DNA from: Candidatus Izemoplasmatales bacterium
GTDB lineage: Bacteria; Bacillota_I; Bacilli_A; Izemoplasmatales; Hujiaoplasmataceae
Direction: 5' to 3'
Length of the DNA: 5,712 nucleotides
Assembly: GCA_028702245.1 (NCBI GenBank)
Contig: JAQVPE010000062.1
Location: 1-5,712 of the forward strand
This document shows, one piece after another, positions 1 to 5,712 of this stretch. The notes under the pieces are model-generated. The model was given only the letters and a program-made list of their open reading frames with translations, searched no databases and had not been told where the DNA came from. Both the position numbers and the translations under genes were made by a program. Positions within the stretch are counted from its first letter, which is position 1; each line of letters begins with the position of its first letter.

Positions 1-673
1 GGATCCGTCTGTGGCATTCCAGACCGTCTATCCCTCCGAAAAGTGCCAGATGGGGTTCGTTGTCATAGATAATCCCCTCGACAGCTTCGCTTTCAGGAAT
101 GTAGGGAGGATTGGCAACAATGATGTCGAATTTTCTCCCCGAAAGCGGGGCAAGCAGGTCCCCATGTAGGAAAGTGATATCGGCACCAAGGCTTAAGGCA
201 TTGCTTTTGGCAACCGCAAGCGCCTCTAAACTGATGTCTGTCGCGACGACTTCGATCGCGGGAGCTTCTTTTTTGATGGCGATCGCAATACAACCGGAGC
301 CGGTGCCAATGTCTGCTAAACTGATAGGCCTAGAAGAAAAATGCTCGTCATAAAGCATCAGGACTTGTTCAACGAGTTCCTCGGTTTCATATCTCGGTAT
401 CAGAACATTGTCATTGACATTGATCTTATGGCCTAGAAAATAGACGCTCCCGATCAAATACTGGATCGGCCGGTTCTGCAAGAGGTGTTCGTTGGTAGCT
501 TTGAGAAATCTTTGATAGTATTCCTCATCCATCGGCTCACTGTAGCGAAGATATAGATCTGTCGGCGTCAAGCCGGAGAAATGCAACATCAAAAGCTCGG
601 CGCCGCTGGTCTCTTTATGATGGCGTCGAAAATCTTTTTTGGCTTCGCGAAGGGCTTCCTCATATGTCGGCAT
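1..673 (-). CDS. prmC: Release factor glutamine N5-methyltransferase PrmC (HemK), 3' end cut by window edge
   Basis: This enzyme transfers a methyl group from S-adenosylmethionine to the glutamine of the GGQ motif of release factors RF1 and RF2 in the cytoplasm, which raises peptide-release efficiency. I translated 224 residues from the ATG at 673. An N-terminal helical release-factor-binding domain (about 1-80) leads into IPRYETEELVE (92-102), matching the family's PR-x-ETE-LV element. The SAM-binding loop DIGTGSG is at 121-127, an acidic residue follows the second strand (VVATDIS), and the catalytic NPPY signature is at 188-191. Full-length homologues are about 275-290 residues, so roughly the last 55-65 are missing. 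The start lies 2 nt after the prfA stop (TAA-GC-ATG) with only a weak Shine-Dalgarno, which implies translational coupling to prfA, its substrate gene. No tryptophan occurs in the visible part. The identification is secure. Confidence 0.97.
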   Translation of the reverse strand, partial: MPTYEEALREAKKDFRRHHKETSGAELLMLHFSGLTPTDLYLRYSEPMDEEYYQRFLKATNEHLLQNRPIQYLIGSVYFLGHKINVNDNVLIPRYETEELVEQVLMLYDEHFSSRPISLADIGTGSGCIAIAIKKEAPAIEVVATDISLEALAVAKSNALSLGADITFLHGDLLAPLSGRKFDIIVANPPYIPESEAVEGIIYDNEPHLALFGGIDGLECHRRI

Positions 674-675
674 GC

Positions 676-1743
676 TTAGTTATGGACCTGCATCTTCTGT
701 TTTTGTTCCTCGGCGATCAAAGCTTCCACCAAGGCATCGAGACGGCCTTCGATGATCCGGTCGAGTTGCTGGATGGTGAAACCGATCCGATGATCGGTAA
801 CACGGTTTTGGGGATAGTTGTAAGTCCTGATTTTTTCGGAACGGTCACCGGTGCCAATCTTGCTTTTCCGCTCTTCGCCTTCCTTGTCGAGTTTCTCTTG
901 GAGCATCTTATCATACAGACGGGAACGGAGGATCCTCATGGCTTGCGCTTTGTTCTCATGCTGGCTCTTGCCGTCTTGGCATTGGACAACAGTGCCCGTG
1001 GGAACATGGGTCAGTCTCACAGCCGATTTCGTTGTATTGACCGACTGGCCTCCGGGTCCGGAGGAACAAAAGGTGTCAACGCGAATATCTTCAAGATCTA
1101 GTTCGAATTCGAACTCCTCCGCTTCGGGAACGACGAGCACGGTTGCCGTTGATGTGTGGATCCGGCCTTGGGATTCGGTTGCCGGGACTCTTTGAACGCG
1201 GTGGACTCCCGATTCATACTTCATAAATGAATAGACCGAGTCGCCGCTGATCATGAACTCGATTTGGCTAAAGCCGCCGGTCTCGGACGGAAGGGCGTAG
1301 AGAGTCTCGAGTTTCCAATTTTTGGTCTCAGCGTATTTGGCGTACATGCGGAAGAGATCGCCGGCAAAGATATTGGCTTCATCTCCGCCTGCGGCTCCGC
1401 GGATTTCAACGATGACGTTTTTCTCGTCGTTCGGATCTTTCGGCACGAGCAAAAGCTCCAAATCATGAGTAAGCGTTTCGCTTCTTTCACTCAATGTTTC
1501 TAACTCAAGTTCGACCATTTCCCGAATTTCGGGATCTTGGTCGTGCTCCATGTGCTTGAGTTTGTCGATTTCTTTGAGGATGGCTTTGTATTCGCGATAT
1601 TTCAGAACCGTCTTCTCGAGTGAGCGTAATTCTTTTGATAAAGATTTGACTCTCTCGATATTTGTCGAGACACTCGGGTCCTGAAGGCTTGTGCTGATTT
1701 CATCGTAGCGTTGTTCGATGAAATCGAGTCTTTCGGTAATCAT
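676..1743 (-). CDS. prfA: Peptide chain release factor 1 (RF1)
   Basis: RF1 recognises UAA and UAG stop codons in the ribosomal A site and triggers hydrolysis of peptidyl-tRNA. The 355-residue product matches the usual length of about 355-360. The N-terminal helical domain (1 to about 100) precedes the conserved IRGAAGGDEA segment (114-123). The stop-codon-reading tripeptide PAT (187-189, within RVPATESQGRIHTS) is of the RF1 PxT type and not the RF2 SPF type. The catalytic GGQ is at 231-233, in SSGPGGQSVNTTKSAVRLTH, and Q233 is the PrmC target. The C-terminal part, with RTYNYPQNRVTDHRIG (306-321), is intact. The ATG at 1743 is chosen because an in-frame TGA lies about 30 nt upstream with no start codon between. 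Its Shine-Dalgarno is weak (GAAAGCGAG). It lies 49 nt downstream of dnaB across a terminator-like hairpin, and I found no convincing promoter in that gap, so it probably depends on readthrough or on a promoter inside dnaB. Confidence 0.98.
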   Translation of the reverse strand: MITERLDFIEQRYDEISTSLQDPSVSTNIERVKSLSKELRSLEKTVLKYREYKAILKEIDKLKHMEHDQDPEIREMVELELETLSERSETLTHDLELLLVPKDPNDEKNVIVEIRGAAGGDEANIFAGDLFRMYAKYAETKNWKLETLYALPSETGGFSQIEFMISGDSVYSFMKYESGVHRVQRVPATESQGRIHTSTATVLVVPEAEEFEFELDLEDIRVDTFCSSGPGGQSVNTTKSAVRLTHVPTGTVVQCQDGKSQHENKAQAMRILRSRLYDKMLQEKLDKEGEERKSKIGTGDRSEKIRTYNYPQNRVTDHRIGFTIQQLDRIIEGRLDALVEALIAEEQKQKMQVHN

Positions 1744-1772
1744 AGGTTTATTCTCGCTTTCACTAGGTTTTC

Positions 1773-1815
1773 AAAAAAAACAGCCGGACGAATCAATCGT
1801 CCCAGGACTGTTTTT
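1773..1815 (-). terminator. Intrinsic terminator overlapping the end of dnaB
   Basis: On the minus-strand transcript, an AAAAACAG arm, a CC pair and GGACGA face TCGTCC, GG and CTGTTTTT across a 5-nt loop (TTGAT). Small bulges lie only on the 5' side. The hairpin runs directly into eight uridines (1780-1773). The dnaB stop codon TGA (1795-1793) lies inside the loop, so the 5' arm is coding sequence. The A-rich 5' side makes the structure nearly symmetric. It should end or attenuate transcription between dnaB and prfA. I judged it by eye, without a folding calculation. Confidence 0.75.
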
Positions 1816-3151
1816 CAGCGAAGGCCTCGGCTTGTGCCGGGCTCAGATTGCTGAAGGTGGAGACGTTTTTGTTGAAGAGCAGTTCAAAATCGCCGATGGT
1901 TCCGGAACGGTTTTTGGCGATATTGATCTCGACATGGTTTTTCTTGGTCGTCTCCTGATCGTAATAGTCCTCGCGGTACATGAGGAGGATGATATCAGCG
2001 TCCTGCTCGATCGATCCGGATTCGCGGAGATCGGCCATCACCGGTTTTTTCTCTTTTCTTTGCTCAACGCCCCGGGACAACTGACTGAGAGCGACGACCG
2101 GCACTTTTAGTTCGCGGGCAACTTCTTTCAACACGCGGCTGATTTCCGAAACTTCCTGGACGCGGTTAGCCTGATTGTAGGTGGAGCCGGACAAGAGCTG
2201 TAAATAGTCCACAACGACAAGGTCGAGTTTCTCGTCTTGTTTGAGCTTGCGGCATTTGCTTCTGAGATCGGTGACCTTGACCGTACCCGAATCGTCGAAG
2301 TAGAGATTGAGTCCCGAGAGGATGCTGATGGCATAATGGATCTTGTCCCATTCCTGGGGCGAAATCTTGCCTTGCCTCATTCTGGAATTGTCGACTTGCG
2401 ATTGGCAACTCAAAAGCCGCATCACAAGTTGATCGACGCCCATTTCCAAAGAGAAAAAGGCGACATGGGGCTTGGACGGAAGTTTGGCAACGTTAAGCGC
2501 AACATTTAAGGCAAAAGCGGTTTTTCCCATTGAAGGTCTAGCGGCGATGATGATCAGATCTGATGGTTGCAGACCAAGAGTAAATTTGTTGAGATCGTAA
2601 TATTTGGTGTCAAGGCCGGTAACGGCTGAGCCGATTTGGGCTTGTTCGGCGATTTTTTCGACGAGGATATCGGCGATCTCACCGACAGCTTTGAAGTCGC
2701 TGGTCCGCTTTTCTTTGGTGATGCCCATGATTTCTTTTTCGACATCGTCGATAAAATCGGGGGTGTTGTCGGTGATATAAGAATCATCGATGATTTTTCG
2801 GCATGAGTCCTGGATTTTTCTCAGAACCGATTTGTCTTTGACGATATTGATGTAGTTGAGCAGATTTGCGATTGAAGGGACGGCGTCAATAAGGCCAGAG
2901 ACATATTCGATCCCGCCAGCTTTGACGAGCAGATTATGATTTTCCAGCCTGTCTGTCAAAGTGGTGTAGTCAATCTCGATGTTCTCAATAAAAAGCGACT
3001 TCATGGTTTTGAAGATCACTTGGTGGTTTGGTGAAAAAAAGTCGGTTTCCTGGAGTTTATCCACGATCGTCTTCATCGAGGCCGGATCAAAAAAGACCGC
3101 ACCTAGGACAGCTTGTTCGGCTTCGATGTTTTGCGGGACTTTACGTTCCAT
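1793..3151 (-). CDS. dnaB: Replicative DNA helicase DnaB (DnaC in Bacillus nomenclature)
   Basis: This is the hexameric 5'-3' helicase that unwinds DNA at the replication fork and contacts primase through its N-terminal domain. The 452-residue product has the normal length (about 450-470). The N-terminal domain starts with PQNIEAEQAVLGA (6-18). A linker region follows (about 150-180), then the RecA-like motor: Walker A ARPSMGKT (204-211), catalytic Glu in FFSLEM (E236), Walker B LVVVDYLQLL (311-320, D315), sensor ALSQLSRGVEQR (354-365), DLRESGSIEQDAD (374-386), and the arginine-finger region KNRSG (413-417). No intein interrupts it, although DnaB is a common intein host. An AAGGAGG Shine-Dalgarno 6 nt before the ATG fixes the start. 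It begins 19 nt after the L9 stop and is presumably co-transcribed from the gdpP promoter. It ends at TGA inside a terminator hairpin. Confidence 0.98.
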   Translation of the reverse strand: MERKVPQNIEAEQAVLGAVFFDPASMKTIVDKLQETDFFSPNHQVIFKTMKSLFIENIEIDYTTLTDRLENHNLLVKAGGIEYVSGLIDAVPSIANLLNYINIVKDKSVLRKIQDSCRKIIDDSYITDNTPDFIDDVEKEIMGITKEKRTSDFKAVGEIADILVEKIAEQAQIGSAVTGLDTKYYDLNKFTLGLQPSDLIIIAARPSMGKTAFALNVALNVAKLPSKPHVAFFSLEMGVDQLVMRLLSCQSQVDNSRMRQGKISPQEWDKIHYAISILSGLNLYFDDSGTVKVTDLRSKCRKLKQDEKLDLVVVDYLQLLSGSTYNQANRVQEVSEISRVLKEVARELKVPVVALSQLSRGVEQRKEKKPVMADLRESGSIEQDADIILLMYREDYYDQETTKKNHVEINIAKNRSGTIGDFELLFNKNVSTFSNLSPAQAEAFAEKQSWDD

Positions 3152-3157
3152 GGATAT

Positions 3158-3164
3158 CCTCCTT
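3158..3164 (-). promoter_or_regulatory. Strong Shine-Dalgarno of dnaB
   Basis: AAGGAGG stands 6 nt upstream of the dnaB ATG (3151), within the 19-nt rplI-dnaB gap. It decides the dnaB start and indicates independent ribosome loading, not coupling to L9 termination. Confidence 0.9.
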
Positions 3165-3170
3165 CTTTGG

Positions 3171-3617
3171 TTATTCTTCTTCGAGAACCTGCAGATCGAT
3201 CAATGCGACAACGTCTTTATGCAACTTGACGGGGACCTTGTAAACGCCAAGAGAATGGATGTTGTCTTCTAAGACAATCTTGCGTTTGTCGATATCGATA
3301 TTATATACCTTTTTATATTCTTCCGCAATCTGTTTTGTGCTAACTGCTCCATATAGTTTTCCGGTTTCACCGATCCTGACGTAGAGTTTGATCGGCTGGT
3401 TTTCGATTTCGGTTTTTAGTTTTTTGGCAGTTTCCAGCTCTTGCGACATTAGTTTGCTTTGGTTATCTTTTTCTTCTTCAAGCGCCTTGAGATTGGCTAC
3501 GGAAGCCTCGATAGCCTGCTTTGAAGTCAGAAGATAATTACCGTAGCCGCTGGCTACCTCGATCACTTCGCCTTTTTTGCCTTTGCCTCTGACGTCTTTG
3601 ATTAAGATTATCTTCAT
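3171..3617 (-). CDS. rplI: Ribosomal protein L9 (bL9), probable separate product from an internal start
   Basis: L9 binds 23S rRNA near the base of the L1 stalk on the 50S subunit and extends outward on a long helix. The ATG at 3617 has AAGGAGG 8 nt upstream and opens exactly at the usual L9 N terminus ([18 protein letters not shown]). From there 148 residues give a complete protein (the E. coli and B. subtilis forms are about 149). The globular rRNA-binding N domain (1 to about 50) leads to a charged connecting helix (ALEEEKDNQ to TEIEN, about 54-82), then the C domain (about 84-148) containing GKLYGAVS and [13 protein letters not shown]. The loop GYGNYL has one residue fewer between Tyr and Asn than the common GY-x-x-N-[FY]-L pattern. 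It is in frame with gdpP with no stop between, so both fused and free L9 are possible. I infer that most L9 comes from this start. Confidence 0.85.
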   Translation of the reverse strand: MKIILIKDVRGKGKKGEVIEVASGYGNYLLTSKQAIEASVANLKALEEEKDNQSKLMSQELETAKKLKTEIENQPIKLYVRIGETGKLYGAVSTKQIAEEYKKVYNIDIDKRKIVLEDNIHSLGVYKVPVKLHKDVVALIDLQVLEEE

Positions 3618-5612
3618 GGTTAGTTCCTCCTTGAAAGATGCTTCAAGATGATTTTCGATCTTTTTGGCGATTGTTTCAACGGTTTCGTTTTCGACTTGGG
3701 CAGCCGCATTGTTCAAATGGCCGCCGCCACCGAATTGTTCCATGATCATGGAAACATTGAACTTATCGACTGATCGTGCTGAGATCGCGACTTGACCTGA
3801 ATCGATGCTGCCGATCGCAAAAGCAGCGATGATGTTGTCGATTTCAAGCAACTCGTCAGCTGTTCGAGCAAGTTGGACGCGATCGGTTTTGGCGGGTTCG
3901 GGAACTTGTGCGATCGCAAAGACGTTATTGATGATTATGGCTTGGTTGACCAGATTTGATTTGGTTTTGATATGGTCGAGCGATTCTCTGAGGATCAGCC
4001 TGGCTTTAAAGGGATCGGCTCCATAACGTTTCAAGGTGGCGGCCGCCTCAAAGGTCCTGACTCCCGTCCTATAGGTGAAGTTGTTGGTGTCGATCATCAT
4101 TCCCGCCAGCATGATCGTTGCTTCAAATTGATTGATCGATACTTCGATGCCATAGAGTTCTATCAGTTCAATAACGAGTTCGGCCGAAGATGAAGCATAT
4201 GGCTCCAGATATGTCAGAATCGTATCGGTCAGAATATTGTCAAGTCGACGGTGATGGTCGATAACGATGACGTTTTTGGTCTTTTCGATCAGTTTCGGGG
4301 AAATCGACTGCGTAGGGCTGTGATGATCGACGACGAATAAAATCGTGTCCGAGGTAACGTTATTAAGCGCTTCATCGGGGTCGACGAAGTATTCAAGCAA
4401 TTTCACATACTCGCGATTAAGCATATTGATGACTTTCTGGCATGTTTGGTCGATACCATCGAAATCGAGTACTATTTTTGCTTTTTTACCTTGGGCAATG
4501 ACCATTTCCAATACGCCGATAGCGGCTCCAAGCGCATCGATGTCAGTCGATTTGTGGGGCATGATCAAAATCTGCTCGAATTTCTGAATATACTCATAAA
4601 CAGCTTTCGAGTTGATCCTCGCGGTAATCTTGTTTCTTTTTTCGACGGTATTGCTCCGGCCGCCAAAGATTTTGAGCGGTTGATTTTCGATATTGACTAT
4701 GACTTGGTCTCCGCCTCTTCCAAGTGCGATTTTTAGGGCTTCCTCAGCGAGTTCTCCGAGTTTCTCAGCATCGATGTTGTGACAAGCGAGTCCCATCGAC
4801 AAGGAGACTCTGATTTCATTGAGGTTGGCGATCTCGCCAATCGTATCCAAGATCGTGAATTCGTCATTGACAAGCTCATCGAGTTGTTTGCGATTCATAT
4901 AGATAACCGATTTCTCGGGACGAAGGTTAACAAAATGAATGCTATGTTTGGAACACCAGGAATCAAGTGCGCCAAGAAACTTGCCCTGCAAGCTGGCTTT
5001 TTCTTGGAAATCGAGATTTTGCGTTGCTTCGGTAAAATTATCAAGACTCAAAACGCCAATTACTTGCTGTTTTTCTTTCAAGAGTTTTTTAATTGTTTCG
5101 CGCTCGGTGACCTCAAACATATATAGTGCCTTGTTTTTGGGGTAATGGACGATTTCATAGTCTTTACCATAGACATTGATTATGAACTTGCCTTCTCTAT
5201 GTTCGACGAATTTTCCCAAATTTCCATGAACCAGACTGATTTTCCGGTCAATCAACACGTTCGCAAAAGCGTCTTTGGCATAATGATTGGCCCAAACGAT
5301 CTGATTGTTATCGTCATAGATAACCATACCAATCGGTAAGTAGTTGAGAGCGATATCTTCGCTGTTCAGCAGTCTTTTTTCGAGGAGGTTGCGTTCACGA
5401 AATTTCTTCTGCAAGATTTCCATTCGGGAATGGATTCTTTGATTTGACAAAACAGAAGTCATCAATACAATCGCAAAAACAGCCAAAATCCCAACATATG
5501 CGAGAAAATAGCCGAGTCCAAGAGTTTCTAAAATGAAGATGACGCCAACGGCAATGGCGCCAATAAAAAGCATAACCGCCATAACTGACAGGATCAGGGA
5601 CCTTTTATTCAT
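3171..5612 (-). CDS. gdpP-rplI: Fusion protein: GdpP-type c-di-AMP phosphodiesterase joined in frame to ribosomal protein L9
   Basis: The 813-residue frame joins two normally separate proteins. Residues 1 to about 665 are a GdpP/YybT homologue (the B. subtilis protein is about 659 residues), a membrane enzyme that hydrolyses c-di-AMP. It shows two transmembrane helices (about 4-30 and 35-55) and a PAS-like sensor (about 86-165). A degenerate GGDEF domain (about 180-308) lacks a GGDEF signature, and the linker [12 protein letters not shown] follows. The DHH motifs are [10 protein letters not shown] (353-362; H353, D357, D359), VDHH (D429), DHHRR (452-456) and D508 in MMIDTN. The DHHA1 motif GGGGH is at 628-632. 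Residues 666-813 are full-length L9. The junction is KEEL-T-M, where KEEL is encoded by the L9 Shine-Dalgarno. The start is ATG 5612, not GTG 5639: AAAGGGAG lies 7 nt upstream, and the GTG would lie upstream of the predicted transcription start. The catalytic residues appear intact; the usual Pro in motif I is Thr. The fusion could be real, or could reflect an indel near the end of gdpP. Confidence 0.9.
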   Translation of the reverse strand: MNKRSLILSVMAVMLFIGAIAVGVIFILETLGLGYFLAYVGILAVFAIVLMTSVLSNQRIHSRMEILQKKFRERNLLEKRLLNSEDIALNYLPIGMVIYDDNNQIVWANHYAKDAFANVLIDRKISLVHGNLGKFVEHREGKFIINVYGKDYEIVHYPKNKALYMFEVTERETIKKLLKEKQQVIGVLSLDNFTEATQNLDFQEKASLQGKFLGALDSWCSKHSIHFVNLRPEKSVIYMNRKQLDELVNDEFTILDTIGEIANLNEIRVSLSMGLACHNIDAEKLGELAEEALKIALGRGGDQVIVNIENQPLKIFGGRSNTVEKRNKITARINSKAVYEYIQKFEQILIMPHKSTDIDALGAAIGVLEMVIAQGKKAKIVLDFDGIDQTCQKVINMLNREYVKLLEYFVDPDEALNNVTSDTILFVVDHHSPTQSISPKLIEKTKNVIVIDHHRRLDNILTDTILTYLEPYASSSAELVIELIELYGIEVSINQFEATIMLAGMMIDTNNFTYRTGVRTFEAAATLKRYGADPFKARLILRESLDHIKTKSNLVNQAIIINNVFAIAQVPEPAKTDRVQLARTADELLEIDNIIAAFAIGSIDSGQVAISARSVDKFNVSMIMEQFGGGGHLNNAAAQVENETVETIAKKIENHLEASFKEELTMKIILIKDVRGKGKKGEVIEVASGYGNYLLTSKQAIEASVANLKALEEEKDNQSKLMSQELETAKKLKTEIENQPIKLYVRIGETGKLYGAVSTKQIAEEYKKVYNIDIDKRKIVLEDNIHSLGVYKVPVKLHKDVVALIDLQVLEEE
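3300..3328 (-). promoter_or_regulatory. Candidate internal promoter for dnaB inside the L9 coding region
   Basis: The minus strand has a perfect TATAAT (3305-3300), spaced 17 nt from TTGCGG (3328-3323), which matches three of six -35 consensus bases. Transcription would start near 3293, about 140 nt before the dnaB ATG, giving dnaB independent expression. The bases also encode conserved-type L9 residues and the region is locally A/T-rich, so chance is possible. Confidence 0.3.
3626..3632 (-). promoter_or_regulatory. Shine-Dalgarno for L9 embedded in the gdpP reading frame
   Basis: AAGGAGG lies 8 nt before the L9 ATG at 3617 and is read as part of Lys-Glu-Glu-Leu in the fused frame. Its match to the anti-Shine-Dalgarno is as strong as that of dnaB, which argues for internal initiation of free L9. 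It may also slow ribosomes that are finishing GdpP. Confidence 0.85.
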
Positions 5613-5619
5613 GGATGTT

Positions 5620-5627
5620 CTCCCTTT
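5620..5627 (-). promoter_or_regulatory. Shine-Dalgarno of gdpP
   Basis: AAAGGGAG stands 7 nt before the ATG at 5612. It decides the start in favour of this ATG over the in-frame GTG at 5639, and the ATG places MNKRSLIL directly before the first transmembrane helix. Confidence 0.85.
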
Positions 5628-5643
5628 ACTTGAAATCACAACA

Positions 5644-5673
5644 ATTATATCATAATCAATAGTCGATTTACAA
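5644..5673 (-). promoter_or_regulatory. Sigma-A-type promoter of the gdpP-rplI-dnaB unit
   Basis: The minus strand carries TATAAT (5649-5644) preceded by TG-A, an extended -10, and TTGTAA (5673-5668; four of six matches to TTGACA) at an 18-nt spacing. Transcription should begin near 5637, giving a leader of about 25 nt that holds the Shine-Dalgarno and little else. No riboswitch or operator fits in so short a leader. It lies just downstream of a terminator, as expected for the start of a new transcription unit. Confidence 0.8.
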
Positions 5674-5681
5674 ACGACAAG

Positions 5682-5706
5682 AAAAAAAGACTCGAGGAGT
5701 CTTTTT
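5682..5706 (-). terminator. Intrinsic terminator of the upstream transcription unit
   Basis: AAAAAGACTC pairs perfectly with GAGTCTTTTT over a 3-nt loop (CTC). On the minus strand it is followed by seven consecutive Ts (5688-5682). The mirrored A-tract gives five Ts on the plus strand, so it could work in both directions. Because the minus-strand T-tract is longer and all genes here run that way, it most likely ends a minus-strand gene lying beyond position 5712. It isolates the gdpP promoter from upstream transcription. Confidence 0.85.
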
Positions 5707-5712
5707 GAACTT

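Noticed and set aside
1..6. GGATCC (BamHI site) at the first base, suggesting a cloning boundary
   Set aside because: It is in frame with and consistent with the prmC coding sequence, and other GGATCC sites occur inside the window (for example near 931 and 1158), so it is not evidence of an artificial junction.
279..286. GCGATCGC, the cyanobacterial HIP1 palindrome (also at 3910-3917)
   Set aside because: There are only two copies, both within conserved coding sequence, and gene content and order are Bacillota-like. They fit the general GATC excess and do not indicate cyanobacterial origin.
664..1101. 145-residue open frame on the plus strand opposite prfA
   Set aside because: It lies wholly antisense to a strongly conserved RF1 gene, resembles no family I recognise, and is a composition-driven shadow. 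The same holds for the other plus-strand frames opposite dnaB and gdpP.
1793..1795. Possible UGA=Trp decoding (Mycoplasma code) extending DnaB past its TGA
   Set aside because: Trp codons seen are TGG, and no in-frame TGA appears inside the translated genes. DnaB has normal length at this stop, and the extension would run through the terminator and its T-tract.
3618..3640. Programmed +1 frameshift at the gdpP end, stimulated by the internal AAGGAGG and ending at the TAA at 3622-3620
   Set aside because: The arrangement superficially recalls prfB, but the codon before the TAA (GAA) re-pairs poorly after a +1 shift and there is no slippery sequence. Internal initiation explains the Shine-Dalgarno more simply.
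5613..5712. Riboswitch or attenuator upstream of gdpP
   Set aside because: The predicted leader is only about 25 nt, and the hairpin at 5682-5706 lies upstream of the promoter, so it is a terminator of the previous unit.
1..5712. tRNA genes, CRISPR repeats, insertion sequences, inteins or phage genes
   Set aside because: The window is almost fully occupied by five conserved housekeeping coding functions, and I saw no direct-repeat arrays, transposase motifs or tRNA-like cloverleafs.

Overview
The window is a compact, wholly minus-strand housekeeping block from a low-to-mid-GC Gram-positive-type bacterium. Five functions can be read with confidence: a GdpP/YybT-type cyclic-dinucleotide phosphodiesterase, ribosomal protein L9, replicative helicase DnaB (DnaC in Bacillus naming), peptide chain release factor 1 (RF1), and the release-factor glutamine methyltransferase PrmC, which is cut by the left edge. 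The gdpP-rplI-dnaB order is a Bacillota/Mollicutes signature. The genes I translated use TGG for Trp and no in-frame TGA, and dnaB ends at TGA, so the standard bacterial code fits and the UGA=Trp code of Mycoplasma is not supported. I read this as a Bacillota or Acholeplasma/Izemoplasma/Erysipelotrichia-like organism. Lineage cannot be fixed further from this sequence alone.

Reading in the direction of transcription, from high to low coordinates: 5682-5706 is a perfect 10-bp hairpin with T-tracts, the terminator of an upstream unit. At 5644-5673 lies a sigma-A-type promoter with an extended -10. The first gene (5612-3171) is one uninterrupted frame encoding a complete GdpP (two membrane helices, PAS-like, degenerate GGDEF, DHH/DHHA1) joined directly to a complete 148-residue L9. 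A strong Shine-Dalgarno (AAGGAGG) sits inside the frame 8 nt before the L9 methionine, so free L9 can also be made. dnaB follows after 19 nt with its own strong Shine-Dalgarno. A terminator-like hairpin lies exactly on the dnaB stop codon. prfA starts 49 nt after that stop, and prmC starts 2 nt after the prfA stop.

Functionally the block links c-di-AMP turnover at the membrane, ribosome structure, replication-fork unwinding, and translation termination (RF1 plus the enzyme that methylates its GGQ glutamine, which is encoded next to it). None of these families is new. The points worth a second look are the GdpP-L9 in-frame fusion with an embedded ribosome binding site, the stop codon sitting in the loop of a terminator between dnaB and prfA, the dnaB to prfA-prmC adjacency, and a marked excess of GATC.
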